Both the position numbers and the translations under genes were made by a program. A stretch of DNA of 64,000 nt from Palleronia aestuarii (GTDB lineage: Bacteria; Pseudomonadota; Alphaproteobacteria; Rhodobacterales; Rhodobacteraceae). The notes below the pieces were generated by a model. It saw nothing but the letters and a program-made list of their open reading frames with translations. It was not told the DNA's origin and ran no database searches. Where the stretch lies: NCBI RefSeq assembly GCF_003253995.1, contig NZ_QKZL01000001.1, forward strand, positions 1-64,000. Reading direction: 5' to 3'. Below, piece by piece: positions 19,299-29,520 of this stretch. Every line of letters begins with the position of its first letter. Within the stretch, counting starts at the first letter, position 1.

Positions 19299-20765
19299 AT
19301 GCGGTTTCTCGGACGCGCGCTCGGCGGTTTGGTGCTCCTCTCGATCACCTTCGCGCTCCTCGCCATCGCGGGGGCCTCGCTCTTCGGTGCGATCGAGCGG
19401 CGCGTCAATGCCGAGATGCCGGACCGCGAGCCGAACGAACAGGTCTTCGCGGCCAACGTGGTCGAGATCGCGCCGTCCCGCATCACCCCGGTCCTGACGA
19501 GCTTCGGCGAGGTTCGGAGCCGTCGCAATTCCGAGGTGCGTGCAAGCGTCTCGGGCCGGGTCGAGGCGCTCGGGCCCGGCGTGGAGGAGGGGGGTGCCGT
19601 CGCGGAGGGCGACCTGATCCTCCGGATCGACCCGGCGGAGGCGGAGACCGCCCTCGCGCTCGCCGACACGGACGTGGCGGATGCCGAGGCGGAGCTTCGC
19701 GAGGCGCGCGACGCGGTGGGTCTTGCCCAGGACGATCTGGCGAATGCGGAGGCGCAGGTCGCTTTGCGTGACCGGGCGCTCGAGCGGCAGCGCGACCTCG
19801 CGACCCGCGGGATCGGTAGCGAGGCGGCGGTGGAGACCGCCGAGCTGGCCGAGGTCGCGGCGGAACAGTCGGTCCTGTCGCGCAGGCAGGCGCTGGCGGA
19901 GGCGAGGGCGCGGGTGGCCACGGCCGAAACGGCGCTCGCGCGCCAGCGCATCGCCCGCGACGAGGCGGCGCGCGCCGTGACCGATACGGAAGTGCGCGCG
20001 GCCTTCGACGGCGTCCTGTCGGACCTCGTGGCGGTGCGCGGCGGTCTCGTCGGGCAGAACGAACGGCTGGCCGATCTCATCGACCCCGACGCGCTCGAGA
20101 TCGCGTTCCGCGTCTCCACCCCCGAATATGCGCGGCTCCTCGATGCCGAGGGGCGGCTCGCGGCGCGGGACGTCGCGGTCATGCTCGAAGTGGGCGGCTT
20201 CGCCATCGAGACGCCGGCCCGGATCACCCGCGAGAGCGCCGCCGTCGGCGAGGCCGAGACGGGACGTCAGCTCTTCGCCCGACTCGAGCGGCCCGCGGGC
20301 TTCCGGCCCGGCGATTTCGCCCGCGTGATGGTGGAGGAGCCGCCGCTCGACGACGTGGCGCGGCTGCCCGCGGATGCGGTCGGGGCGGACGGGACGGTCC
20401 TCGTCCTCGGTGCCGAGGACAGGCTGCAGCTCGGGGAGGTGGAACTCCTGCGGCGACAGGGCGACGAGGTTCTGGTCCGGGCCGAAGGGCTTGCCGGACG
20501 CGAAGTGGTGGCCGAGCGCTCCCCGCTCCTGGGGCAGGGGATCCGGGTCCGCCCGCACCGTCAGGCCATGCCCGACGAGGAGAGTGCCGCGGCGGGTGGG
20601 GACATGCTCGAGCTCGACGCCGCGCGGCGCGCACGGCTCGTGGCCTTCGTCGAGGCCGACGAGGAGATGGCCGAGAGCGCGCGAGAGAGGGTGCTCGCGC
20701 AGCTGCGCGAGGACCGGGTTCCGGCGCAGGTCGTGGCCCGGATCGAGGGGCGGCTGGGCGGATGA
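19299..20765 (+). CDS. RND efflux periplasmic adaptor (HlyD/AcrA family)
   Basis: A 488-residue membrane-fusion protein linking an inner-membrane pump to an outer-membrane channel. It has one N-terminal membrane helix (about 8-30), a lipoyl half-motif with EVRASVSGRVEAL near residues 78-90, a long Ala/Glu/Arg-rich coiled coil (about 120-235), the second lipoyl half and a beta-barrel domain with FRPGDFARV. A further roughly 90 residues at the C terminus are Glu/Arg-rich and not standard. It overlaps the pump gene by 4 bp. The start ATG 19299 follows GGAGAATGGA. Confidence 0.9.
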   Translation: MRFLGRALGGLVLLSITFALLAIAGASLFGAIERRVNAEMPDREPNEQVFAANVVEIAPSRITPVLTSFGEVRSRRNSEVRASVSGRVEALGPGVEEGGAVAEGDLILRIDPAEAETALALADTDVADAEAELREARDAVGLAQDDLANAEAQVALRDRALERQRDLATRGIGSEAAVETAELAEVAAEQSVLSRRQALAEARARVATAETALARQRIARDEAARAVTDTEVRAAFDGVLSDLVAVRGGLVGQNERLADLIDPDALEIAFRVSTPEYARLLDAEGRLAARDVAVMLEVGGFAIETPARITRESAAVGEAETGRQLFARLERPAGFRPGDFARVMVEEPPLDDVARLPADAVGADGTVLVLGAEDRLQLGEVELLRRQGDEVLVRAEGLAGREVVAERSPLLGQGIRVRPHRQAMPDEESAAAGGDMLELDAARRARLVAFVEADEEMAESARERVLAQLREDRVPAQVVARIEGRLGG

Positions 20766-23700
20766 GACGCCTGCCCGGCGCCGCCGGCCCCATCAGCTAT
20801 TTCGCGCGGCACCGCACGGCGGCGAACCTGCTTCTCGTCGTGCTCGTGGCGCTCGGCCTCGCCGCGATGCCCAACATGCGCGCGCAGTTCTTTCCCGACA
20901 TCGTGTCCGACGAGATCGACGTGGAGGTCGTCTGGGACGGCGCGGGCGCGGAAGCGGTCGATGGCGGCATCGTGGGCGTGCTCGAGCCCGTGCTTCTCGC
21001 CGTCGAGGGGGTCGTGCGGACGGAGGCGCAATCGGTGGAGGGCCGGGCCGAGATCGAGCTCGAATTCGAGCCCGGCTGGGACATGAGCCGGGCCGCGGGC
21101 GACGTGGAGGCCGCGATCGACGCGGTGACCGACCTGCCCGAGGATGCGGAGGACCCGGAGGTGGGCCGCGGCGGCTGGCGCGACCGGGTGACGGACGTGG
21201 TCATCACCGGGCCCGTGGGCGCGGCGCAGCTCGGCCGGATCGCCGACGACTTCGTCACCCGCCTCTTCCAGGCGGGCGTCACCCGCACGACGATCAGGGG
21301 AATCGCGGGCCAGCGGACCCTCGTCGAGGTCCCCTCCACGGCGCTTTTGCAATACGACGTGACGATGGCCGAGATCGCCGCGGCGATCGGCGCGGAGACG
21401 GACGCCAATCCCGCGGGCGAAATCTCGGGCAGCGCGCGGGTGCGGACCGGGGTGGAGCGGCGCACCGCCCGCCAGATCGCCGATATCGTGCTGCGGGCGG
21501 AGGCGGGGGGACGCGCGCTCCGCGTCGGCGATGTGGGCCGCGTGGTCGTCGAGGGCGTGGACCGCGAGCGCGCTTACCGCGTCGGCGACAACCCGGCCGT
21601 GTCGCTGCGTGTCGATCGCAGCGACCGCGGCGACGCGATCGCGATCCAGACGAGCGTCGAGGAGGTGGTGGCCGAGATGAGGCCGAGCCTGCCCGCGGGG
21701 GTCGAGATGGACCTCATCCGCGCGCGCTCCGAGGCGATCTCCGGCCGGCTCGCCCTGCTGCTCGAGAACGGGGCGATGGGGCTCGGCCTGGTGCTCCTGC
21801 TGCTCTTTCTCTTTCTCAACGCGCGCACGGCGTTCTGGGTGGCCGCGGGCATTCCGGTCGCGATGACGGCCGCGATCGCGCTCATGTACGCGGCCGGGCT
21901 GACCTTCAACATGATCTCGCTCTTCGCGCTCATCATCACGCTCGGCATCGTGGTCGACGACGCGATCGTGGTGGGCGAACACGCGGATTTCCGGTCTCGG
22001 CAACTGGGTGAACCGGCGGCGCAGGCGGCCGAGACCGCGGCCCGGCGGATGTTCCCGCCGGTCTTCTCCGCCACGCTGACGACGGTGATCGCCTTTTTCA
22101 GCCTCGTCATCGTGGGGGGCACGTTCGGCACGCTGATCTCCGACATCCCGTTCACGGTGATCGTCGTGCTGCTCGCGAGCCTCGTGGAGTGCTTCCTGAT
22201 CCTGCCCAACCACATGGCGCACGCGCTCGCCCATTCGGGGCGGGAGCACTGGTACGACTGGCCGTCCCGGCAGGTAAACCGCGGCTTCGGCTGGATCCGG
22301 GAGCGCGGCTTCCGCCCGTTGATGAAGGGCGTGGTCGTGGCGCGCTATCCGGTGCTCGCGGGGGCGGTCCTGATCCTCGCGACGCAGGTGGTCCTCTTCA
22401 TCGACGGGGATGTGCAGTGGCGCTTCTTCGATTCGCCGGAACAGGGCAGCGTGACCGGCAATTTCGCGATGGCGCCGGGTGCCGTGCGCGAGGACACGCT
22501 CGAGCAGCTGACGTTCCTGCAGGAGACGCTCGAGAGGCTCGGCGAGAGCTACGAGGCCGAATACGGGCGCGATCCGGTCGATTACGCGATCGCGGAGATC
22601 GGCGGCAATGCGGGCCGTGGCCTTTCGGGCACCGAGAACACCGACGCCGATCTTCTGGGCGCGATCTCGATCGAACTGATCGAGGCCGACCTGCGCCCCT
22701 ATTCGAGCTTCGATTTCGTCGCCCGGCTGCAGGACGAGGTGGTCCGGCATCCGCTTCTCGAGCAGATCAGCTTCCGCGGCTACCGTTCGGGGCCGGGCGG
22801 GGATGCGCTCGACGTGCAGATCTCGGGCGCGCCGAGCGCGGTCCTGAAGGACGCGGCGGAGGCGTTGAAGGGCGAGCTCGCGGGCTTCGCGGAGGTGAGC
22901 GCGCTCGAGGACACGCTCCCCTACGACAAGCAGGAGCTGATCCTCGAGCTGACACCGCGGGGCGAGGCGCTGGGGTTCACCACCGACGGGCTCGGTCGGA
23001 TCCTGCGCGACCGGCTCTCGGGCGTGGAGGCCGCGCGCTTTCCCGACGGCAACCGCACGGCGACGATCCGGGTGGAGCTTCCCGAGGCGGAGATGACGGC
23101 CGACTTCCTCGACCGAGTGGTGCTGCGGACGCCGGGCGGCGGCACGGCGCGGCTCGCCGACATAGTGGTGGTGACGGAGCGGCAGGGCTTTTCCGTCGTC
23201 GCGCGGGAGGACGGGGTGCGCCTCGTCAGCGTGACGGGCGATCTCGACGAGGAGGATGCGGCGCGCGCCACGGAGATCATGGACCGGCTCGAGGCGGAGA
23301 TCCTGCCCCGGCTGGAGCAGAATTACGGCGTAGCCACGCGGCTTTCGGGGCTGAGCGAGGAGGAGGATGCGTTCCTCGCCGATGCGGGGCTGGGATTCGG
23401 GCTCTGCATTCTCGGGATCTACCTCGTGCTCGCCTGGATCTTCGCGAGCTGGACGCGGCCGATGGTGGTGATGGCCGTCATTCCCTTCGGGCTCGTCGGC
23501 GCGATCTGGGGGCATTGGGTCTGGGACGTGCCGCTCAGCATGTTCACCGTGGTGGGCCTGATCGGGATGACCGGAATCATCATCAACGATTCGATCGTGC
23601 TGGTCACGACGATCGACGAATACGCCGAGACCCGCGGCCTCGTGCCCGCGATCATCGACGGCGCCTGCGACCGGTTGCGCCCGGTCCTGCTGACCACGCT

Positions 23701-24130
23701 CACGACCGTGCTGGGGCTCGCGCCGCTCCTCTACGAGAGTTCCTCGCAGGCGCAGTTCCTGAAGCCCACGGTCATCACGCTCGTCTACGGCCTGGGCTTC
23801 GGGATGGTTCTCGTTCTCCTCGTCGTGCCCGCGCTTCTCGCCATGCAGCGCGATGTCGGACGCCAGACACGGGCCTTCCGCCGCGTCCTGCGGGGCGGGC
23901 AGGGGCTTGCGCAGGCGCGCAGGCTCGTGGGCGGGACGGCCGTTCTCGTGGGGGCGCTCTTCGTGCCCACGCTGGGCGCGGCGCTCCTGACCGGCCACAT
24001 GGCCGGACCGCTCGCGGCGATCGGGCCGGGCGTGTTGCCCGCCTTCGCGGTCTTCGTGCTCGGGGCAGGACTTCTGGCCACACTCGCCGCCATCCTCGCG
24101 CCGGTCCTGTTTCGCCGCGCGGCGCGCTGA
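20762..24130 (+). CDS. RND-family efflux transporter permease
   Basis: A 1122-residue proton-driven pump of the AcrB/HAE1 superfamily. The layout is canonical: helix 1 near residue 20-40, a large periplasmic loop, helices 2-6 around 340-530 including IVVDDAIVVGEH with the proton-relay Asp pair, a second periplasmic loop, and a final helix bundle with GMTGIIINDSIVLVTTID. The C-terminal 100 residues add two hydrophobic segments, making the protein somewhat long. The substrate is unknown. No TolC-type gene is adjacent, so an unlinked channel would be used. Confidence 0.93.
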   Translation: MRRLPGAAGPISYFARHRTAANLLLVVLVALGLAAMPNMRAQFFPDIVSDEIDVEVVWDGAGAEAVDGGIVGVLEPVLLAVEGVVRTEAQSVEGRAEIELEFEPGWDMSRAAGDVEAAIDAVTDLPEDAEDPEVGRGGWRDRVTDVVITGPVGAAQLGRIADDFVTRLFQAGVTRTTIRGIAGQRTLVEVPSTALLQYDVTMAEIAAAIGAETDANPAGEISGSARVRTGVERRTARQIADIVLRAEAGGRALRVGDVGRVVVEGVDRERAYRVGDNPAVSLRVDRSDRGDAIAIQTSVEEVVAEMRPSLPAGVEMDLIRARSEAISGRLALLLENGAMGLGLVLLLLFLFLNARTAFWVAAGIPVAMTAAIALMYAAGLTFNMISLFALIITLGIVVDDAIVVGEHADFRSRQLGEPAAQAAETAARRMFPPVFSATLTTVIAFFSLVIVGGTFGTLISDIPFTVIVVLLASLVECFLILPNHMAHALAHSGREHWYDWPSRQVNRGFGWIRERGFRPLMKGVVVARYPVLAGAVLILATQVVLFIDGDVQWRFFDSPEQGSVTGNFAMAPGAVREDTLEQLTFLQETLERLGESYEAEYGRDPVDYAIAEIGGNAGRGLSGTENTDADLLGAISIELIEADLRPYSSFDFVARLQDEVVRHPLLEQISFRGYRSGPGGDALDVQISGAPSAVLKDAAEALKGELAGFAEVSALEDTLPYDKQELILELTPRGEALGFTTDGLGRILRDRLSGVEAARFPDGNRTATIRVELPEAEMTADFLDRVVLRTPGGGTARLADIVVVTERQGFSVVAREDGVRLVSVTGDLDEEDAARATEIMDRLEAEILPRLEQNYGVATRLSGLSEEEDAFLADAGLGFGLCILGIYLVLAWIFASWTRPMVVMAVIPFGLVGAIWGHWVWDVPLSMFTVVGLIGMTGIIINDSIVLVTTIDEYAETRGLVPAIIDGACDRLRPVLLTTLTTVLGLAPLLYESSSQAQFLKPTVITLVYGLGFGMVLVLLVVPALLAMQRDVGRQTRAFRRVLRGGQGLAQARRLVGGTAVLVGALFVPTLGAALLTGHMAGPLAAIGPGVLPAFAVFVLGAGLLATLAAILAPVLFRRAAR

Positions 24131-24136
24131 GACGGG

Positions 24137-24925
24137 TCAGTCGCAGCCGTGGATGTCGACGGCGCCGGTGTCGCCGATCACCGTCATCCGCAGCGCCTCG
24201 CGGTCGATGCCCACCGGCACGCCCCGCGGCGCGCCGAGCGTCGCGCGGGCGACGAGCGCGTCGCCCTCCCGCGAGGTCCGGGCCTGCGAAACCCAGAGCG
24301 ACGGGTCGGGGAGCTCGATCACGGTGTATTCGTCGCCCCCTACCGGCGGCATGTCGATCCGTGCCTCGAGAACCGGATCGCCGCTGCCGGGCAGAAGCTG
24401 GCAGGTCACGTGCCGCACCTGCGCCTCCTCCTCGCTGAGCGGCCGGTCGGCGAGCGCGGCGCGGATGCGCGCGTCGGCGCGGACCGGCTCCGCGCCGAGC
24501 GTCGTCGAGAGATGCCGGCTGACCGGGACGCAGATCGTCTCGCAGACGCCCATCTCAAGATCGAGGGAGAGTTCCGCCGGGCGCGTGGGATCGCGCGGCG
24601 TGACGACGAGCGGGAGGGTGACCGTCTCCGAATAGCCCACGGAGGTCAGGCCGCCCATGCCGAAGATCTCCGGCACCGGCCAGCGCACCGCGACGGAGGC
24701 GACGTTGGAGGATTGCGACCAGTCGAATCGGGGCGGCAATCCGGCCTCTCCTGGCGCGCGCCAGTACGTCTTCCATCCCGGCTCTAGGTCGATCTTCAGG
24801 CCCGCCACATGCGTCCCGTCCTCCCGCCAGCCGGGCAGAAGGTCGAGCGAGGCGATTTCCTGCTGCGCCGCGGCGGGCGCGGCGAGAACGAGGCAGAGGC
24901 CGAGGAGGCGGGAAATGCTGGACAT
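24137..24925 (-). CDS. Exported DsbD N-terminal-domain-like protein
   Basis: A 262-residue protein with a signal peptide ([20 protein letters not shown]) and an immunoglobulin-like fold resembling the N-terminal periplasmic domain of the thiol reductase DsbD. Typical segments are [19 protein letters not shown] and a cysteine pair in [10 protein letters not shown] final cysteine is the third last residue. The membrane and thioredoxin domains of full DsbD are absent, so it is a stand-alone domain, perhaps for thiol transfer. It is convergent with the RND gene, 6 bp away. Confidence 0.82.
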   Translation of the reverse strand: MSSISRLLGLCLVLAAPAAAQQEIASLDLLPGWREDGTHVAGLKIDLEPGWKTYWRAPGEAGLPPRFDWSQSSNVASVAVRWPVPEIFGMGGLTSVGYSETVTLPLVVTPRDPTRPAELSLDLEMGVCETICVPVSRHLSTTLGAEPVRADARIRAALADRPLSEEEAQVRHVTCQLLPGSGDPVLEARIDMPPVGGDEYTVIELPDPSLWVSQARTSREGDALVARATLGAPRGVPVGIDREALRMTVIGDTGAVDIHGCD

Positions 24926-25029
24926 TCCCCCTACATGGACGATCGGCGCGGCAGATGAAATCACGTTCGGGAGAGAGCTGCGTGCGCCAGCCCTTGCAGG
25001 TGCGAAATCATGTGCCATCTTGTCTCCAC

Positions 25030-25596
25030 ATGGATACCGACACCACCGACCTGACCGGAAAACTCCTCGTGGCCATGCCCGGCATGGGCGATCCGCGATT
25101 CGAGAAGAGCGTGATCCTGCTCTGCGCGCATGGCGAGGACGGGGCGATGGGGCTCATCATCAACAAGCCCGCGCCGGATCTCGCGCTTGGGGATCTGCTC
25201 GAACAGCTCTCGATCCCGGCGGGAGAGGACATGTCCGGGCCGATCCATTTCGGCGGCCCCGTGGAGAACGCGCGCGGCTTCGTCCTGCATTCGCGCGATT
25301 ACAGCCTCGACGAGATGACGCTGGAGGTGGGCGAGACCTTCGGGATGACGGCGACGCTCGACATCCTGCGCCACATCGCGTCGGGCGAGGGACCCGTCCA
25401 CAGCCTCATCGCACTAGGCTATGCCGGCTGGGGGCCGGGGCAGCTCGAGGAGGAGATCGTCGAGAACGGTTGGCTCGTCACCGACGCGATTAGCGATCTG
25501 GTCTTCGACGCGGACGACACCGGCAAGTGGATCGCCGCGATCGCGAGCCTCGGCTTCGATCCGATCCTGCTCTCGGGGACGGCGGGAAGCGCCTGA
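25030..25596 (+). CDS. yqgE: YqgE/AlgH family protein
   Basis: A 188-residue cytosolic protein of the widely conserved UPF0301 family. It shows the family blocks [45 protein letters not shown] and [15 protein letters not shown]. The fold is known but the molecular role is not. ATG 25030 is taken as the start because family homology begins immediately after it; the open frame extends 75 bp further upstream. Confidence 0.93.
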   Translation: MDTDTTDLTGKLLVAMPGMGDPRFEKSVILLCAHGEDGAMGLIINKPAPDLALGDLLEQLSIPAGEDMSGPIHFGGPVENARGFVLHSRDYSLDEMTLEVGETFGMTATLDILRHIASGEGPVHSLIALGYAGWGPGQLEEEIVENGWLVTDAISDLVFDADDTGKWIAAIASLGFDPILLSGTAGSA

Positions 25597-25602
25597 GCGA
25601 CG

Positions 25603-26568
25603 TCAGGTCCGCGGCGCGGCGGCGCGGCGGAGTCGGTCGTTGATCGCCCGTCCGAGTCCCGTCTCCGGGATCGGCGAGACGGCGATCGCGCGCGCGCCCC
25701 GGCGGTCGAGCTCCCGAAGCGCGCCGAAGAGGTTGGCCGCAGCTTCCGTCAGGTCGCCCGCGCGCGAGAGGTTCATCTCGGCCGCGACGGGACCGAAGCC
25801 CAGGAACGTCTCGCCCTCTCTCGCCGCGTAGGCATTCAGCCTGACCGTGCCCATGGGCGCGTAGTGGGAGGCGAGCTGCCCCGGGGCCTCCGGCGCGTGG
25901 GCATCGCCTCGGGACGGGTCGAGGTGACGGCCGAGGGCCGCCTCGATCGCCTCCGCCGGTAATCCTCCGGGACGCAGAAGCCGCACGCCGGCGGGACCGG
26001 TCGCGACGATCGTGGACTCGACCCCGACCGCCGAGGGCCCGCCGTCGAGCACCGCGTCAATCCGGTCCCCGAGCCCCTCGAGCACGTGATCGGCGGTGGT
26101 CGGGCTCACCCGGCCCGACGGATTGGCCGACGGCGCGGCGACCGGGACCCGCGCGCGGGCGAGGAACGCACGGGCCAGGTCGGAGCCCGGAACCCGCAAG
26201 GCGAGCGTCGCGTGGCCAGCAGTGACGAGGGGCGAGATCCCGGCATCCGGGGCCAGCGGCGCCACGAGGGTCAGCGGACCGGGCCAGAACGCCTCCGCGA
26301 GCCTGAGCGCGTCGCCCTCGAGACGGACGAGTGCGCGGGCCGCGTCGATGTCGGGGACGTGGACGATCAAGGGGTTGAAGCGCGGTCGTTCCTTCGCAGC
26401 GAAGATCCGCGCGACGGCTTTGTCCGAGCGCGCATCGGCGCCGAGCCCGTAGACCGTCTCCGTCGGGAAGGCGAGGAGGCCGCCCGCGCGCAGGATCGCG
26501 ACGGCCCGCGCCAGGTCATCGTCCGAAGGGCTCAGTCTTTGCGCTTGCATTGCACCATTCATTCCCAT
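25603..26568 (-). CDS. L-threonylcarbamoyladenylate synthase (Sua5/YwlC type)
   Basis: This enzyme makes threonylcarbamoyl-AMP from threonine, bicarbonate and ATP for the universal t6A37 modification of tRNAs reading ANN codons. The 321-residue length, with a catalytic YrdC domain (about 15-205) and an additional C-terminal Sua5 domain, marks it as the longer Sua5 type, not short TsaC. Visible motifs are FPTETVYGLGADA, KERPRFNPLIVHV and SANPSGRVSPT. Three possible starts exist (26568, 26562, 26550) and none has an obvious ribosome site. Homologues would fit the last. It is convergent with yqgE. Confidence 0.93.
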   Translation of the reverse strand: MGMNGAMQAQRLSPSDDDLARAVAILRAGGLLAFPTETVYGLGADARSDKAVARIFAAKERPRFNPLIVHVPDIDAARALVRLEGDALRLAEAFWPGPLTLVAPLAPDAGISPLVTAGHATLALRVPGSDLARAFLARARVPVAAPSANPSGRVSPTTADHVLEGLGDRIDAVLDGGPSAVGVESTIVATGPAGVRLLRPGGLPAEAIEAALGRHLDPSRGDAHAPEAPGQLASHYAPMGTVRLNAYAAREGETFLGFGPVAAEMNLSRAGDLTEAAANLFGALRELDRRGARAIAVSPIPETGLGRAINDRLRRAAAPRT

Positions 26569-26673
26569 GACGTCGCGTTGGTCTTGCTCGCTCGGGGCAT
26601 CCTACGCATTCTTCGGGACATGCCGCTCGGTTCCGCCGCCCGGGGCCGTCGCTCATGCGCCAAGGAGATGCCG

Positions 26674-28380
26674 ATGCCCTACCGTGCGCCGCTGAACGAT
26701 TACAAGTTCCTCCTCGATCACGTGGTGGATTTCCGATCGGTGACCGCGACCGGGCGCTTCGCAGATGCGACGGACGACATGGTGACGGCGATCCTCTCGG
26801 AGGCCGGGCGGATGTGCGAGGAGGTGCTGGCGCCGCTGCAGCGTGCGGGCGACACCCATCCCGCGCGGATCGAGAACGGGATCGTGCGCACCTCTCCGGG
26901 CTTCGCCGACGGCTACCGCGCGATCGCGGAGGGGGGATGGGTCGGCATGTCCGCCGATCCCGCGCATGGCGGGATGGGTCTGCCGCTCACCCTCACGATG
27001 GCCGTCAACGAGATGATGTCGGCGGCCTGCCTGTCGCTGCAGCTGAACCCGCTGATGAGCCAGGGCCAGATCGAGGCGCTGGAACGGCATGCGAGCGATG
27101 AGGTCAAGGCGCTCTACCTGCCGAAGCTCGTCTCCGGCGAATGGTGCGGCACGATGAACCTGACCGAACCGCAGGCGGGATCGGATGTCGGCGCGCTCGC
27201 CACGAAGGCGGTCCCGAAGGGCGACGGCACCTACGCCGTCACCGGCCAGAAGATCTACATCTCCTGGGCCGACAACGATTTCAGCGAGAATGTCTGCCAC
27301 CTCGTCCTGGCGCGGCTGCCCGAGGGGGAGAGCGGGACGCGGGGTATCAGCCTGTTTCTGGTGCCGAAATACCTACCCGACGGGGATGGCGGCGTCGGAC
27401 CCTCGAACGGGCTCCGGGTTGTCAGCCTCGAACACAAGACCGGGCTTCACGGCTCGCCCACGGCCGTGATGGAATACGACGGCGCGACCGGGTGGATGAT
27501 CGGGCCCGAGCATGGCGGGATGGCGGCGATGTTCACGATGATGAACAATGCCCGCCTCGGCGTGGGCGTGCAGGGCGTGGGCGTCGCGGAGGGCGCCTAC
27601 CAGCACGCGCTCGCCTATGCGCGCGACCGCCGACAAGGCAAGGCCGGCGGCTCCGGTGCGATTGCGGAGCATGCCGACGTGCGGCGGATGCTCACCACGA
27701 TGCGTGCGGAGACCTATGCCGCGCGCGCGATCGCGCTTTCCTGCGCGGTGGCGATCGACATGGGGAACGCGACCGGCGATCCCGCCTGGCAGGGCCGCGC
27801 CGCCTTCCTCACCCCGATCGCCAAGGCCTTCGGCACGGAAACCGGGATCGAGGTCGCCCGCGAGGGGGTGCAGGTCCATGGCGGTATGGGGTTCATCGAG
27901 GAGGCGGGCGCCGCGCAATATTCCCGCGACGTCCGCGTGACCGCGATCTACGAGGGGACGAACGGGATCCAGTCGATGGATCTGGTCGCACGCAAACTCA
28001 AGGATGACGGCGAAACGGCCTTCGCGCTGATCGACGACGTGGTCGAGGAGGCCCGCGCCGCGCAGGGCACGCTGCCCGAACTGTCGCAAGCGGTCTGGGA
28101 CGCGGCGGAGACCCTGAGGGAGACGACGGAATGGCTCGTGGCGCGGAGCGATCCGCAGGACCGCTTCGCGGGCGCCATGCCGTATCTGAGGGGCTTCGCG
28201 CTGGTGCTCGGCGCGGGCCATCACCTCCGCTCCGCCCGTCTGGGAGATGCCGCGCGGGGTGCGCTCGCGGCATTCTACGTCGAACGGCTCCTGCCCGCCC
28301 ATGCAGGGCTTCTCGCCCATGCGCGTCAGGGCGCGGATGGCCTCTATGCGCTGAGCCTCGACGATCTGGCGGCGGCGTGA
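26674..28380 (+). CDS. Acyl-CoA dehydrogenase, DmdC-like
   Basis: A 568-residue FAD-dependent acyl-CoA dehydrogenase of the long type with an N-terminal extension (MPYRAPLNDYKFLLDHVV) and an additional C-terminal domain. This architecture is shared with 3-methylmercaptopropionyl-CoA dehydrogenase DmdC of the DMSP demethylation pathway, but also with paralogues of other specificity. Motifs include MNLTEPQAGSDVG for flavin binding, YISWADND and GGMGFIEE-type segments. The general base should be in YEGTNGIQ near residue 430. ATG 26674 is preceded by AAGGAG at 6 bp; ATG 26668 abuts the ribosome site and is unlikely. The DmdC assignment is by overall resemblance and is not secure. Confidence 0.85.
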   Translation: MPYRAPLNDYKFLLDHVVDFRSVTATGRFADATDDMVTAILSEAGRMCEEVLAPLQRAGDTHPARIENGIVRTSPGFADGYRAIAEGGWVGMSADPAHGGMGLPLTLTMAVNEMMSAACLSLQLNPLMSQGQIEALERHASDEVKALYLPKLVSGEWCGTMNLTEPQAGSDVGALATKAVPKGDGTYAVTGQKIYISWADNDFSENVCHLVLARLPEGESGTRGISLFLVPKYLPDGDGGVGPSNGLRVVSLEHKTGLHGSPTAVMEYDGATGWMIGPEHGGMAAMFTMMNNARLGVGVQGVGVAEGAYQHALAYARDRRQGKAGGSGAIAEHADVRRMLTTMRAETYAARAIALSCAVAIDMGNATGDPAWQGRAAFLTPIAKAFGTETGIEVAREGVQVHGGMGFIEEAGAAQYSRDVRVTAIYEGTNGIQSMDLVARKLKDDGETAFALIDDVVEEARAAQGTLPELSQAVWDAAETLRETTEWLVARSDPQDRFAGAMPYLRGFALVLGAGHHLRSARLGDAARGALAAFYVERLLPAHAGLLAHARQGADGLYALSLDDLAAA

Positions 28381-28422
28381 GGGCCGGGCGACCACCCCAC
28401 AAGCTCGACGTGTCGAGGCGCG

Positions 28423-29484
28423 ATGACTGAGCCGGCTGGGGACGACCCGATCCGCTACCCGTTCGAGACGCCGCCCGAGCATGGCGTGCCGCGCGTCGTG
28501 GCGCCGGGCGTCGAATGGGTGCGGCTGCCCCTGCCGATGGCGCTCGATCACGTGAATTGCTGGGTGCTCGAGGATGCGGGCGGGGTGGCGATCGTCGATA
28601 CCGGGTTCGACACGAAGCGGACGCGTGCCCTCTGGGAGAAGGCGCTCGGCGGCCGGGCCGTCACGCGGGTCATCGTCACGCATCACCACCCCGACCATGT
28701 GGGCCTCGCGGGCTGGTTCCGGGCGAACGGCGCGGAGCTCTTCATGAGCCGCACCGCGTGGCTGATGGCGCGGATGCTGCAGCTCGACGTGCAGGACCGG
28801 CCGAGCCCGGAGGCCGTGGCATTCTGGAAGGGCGGCGGGATGGAGGCGGGGATCCTCGCGGCCCGTCTCGACGAGCGCCCCTTCAACTTCGCCGATGTCA
28901 CCGCGCCACTTCCGCTGGGTTTCACCCGGCTCGTCGAGGGGGACAGCCTTTCGATCGGCGGTCGGATCTGGCGGATCCGGATGGGCGCGGGCCATGCGCC
29001 GGAACATGCGACGCTCTGGTCGGAGACGGACGATCTGGTGCTCGGGGGCGACCAGCTTCTGCCGTCGATCTCTCCCAATCTCGGCGTCTATCCGACCGAA
29101 CCGGAGGCCGATCCCGTCGCCGACTGGCTCGCCGCCTGTACGCGTCTCGCCCCCCATGCCCGGCCCGAGCAACTCGTCCTGCCGGGCCACAAGCTGCCCT
29201 TCCGGGGCCTGCCCGCGCGAATGCGGCAGCTTGCGGAGAATCATCACGGCGCGCTCGCGCGGCTCGAGGCGCATCTGTCCGAGCCCCGCACGGCGGCGCA
29301 GTGCTTCGCGCCGCTCTTCAAGCGGCGGATCGGGTCGAGCGAGTACGGGCTCGCCCTCGTCGAGGCGATGGCGCATTGCCTGCATCTCTGGCACGTGGGC
29401 CGGGTCGTCCGGCGTGAGGGTCCCGACGGGGCGTGGTTGTGGCAGGCGCGGGGTGGCGCTGGCGATGCGCGATCCGCGGGCTAG
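28423..29484 (+). CDS. MBL-fold metallo-hydrolase
   Basis: A 353-residue metallo-beta-lactamase-fold enzyme. The metal-binding signature is THHHPDH at residues 86-92 (H87, H89, D91, H92), and later ligands are in MGAGHAPEH near 188 and LPGHKLPF near 257. The C-terminal 90 residues form a helical domain seen in glyoxalase II-like and related hydrolases. A thioester or lactone substrate is plausible. It follows the acyl-CoA dehydrogenase gene by 42 bp on the same strand and may act in the same pathway. Confidence 0.88.
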   Translation: MTEPAGDDPIRYPFETPPEHGVPRVVAPGVEWVRLPLPMALDHVNCWVLEDAGGVAIVDTGFDTKRTRALWEKALGGRAVTRVIVTHHHPDHVGLAGWFRANGAELFMSRTAWLMARMLQLDVQDRPSPEAVAFWKGGGMEAGILAARLDERPFNFADVTAPLPLGFTRLVEGDSLSIGGRIWRIRMGAGHAPEHATLWSETDDLVLGGDQLLPSISPNLGVYPTEPEADPVADWLAACTRLAPHARPEQLVLPGHKLPFRGLPARMRQLAENHHGALARLEAHLSEPRTAAQCFAPLFKRRIGSSEYGLALVEAMAHCLHLWHVGRVVRREGPDGAWLWQARGGAGDARSAG

Positions 29485-29520
29485 CTCCCGGATGAATGCG
29501 ATGCGAGAAGGGCTTGCGCG

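Noticed and set aside
20561-23998. A long open frame antisense to the RND adaptor and pump genes
   Set aside because: Composition is Arg/His/Asp-rich nonsense typical of reverse-frame reading of GC-rich genes; the plus-strand RND proteins are unambiguous.
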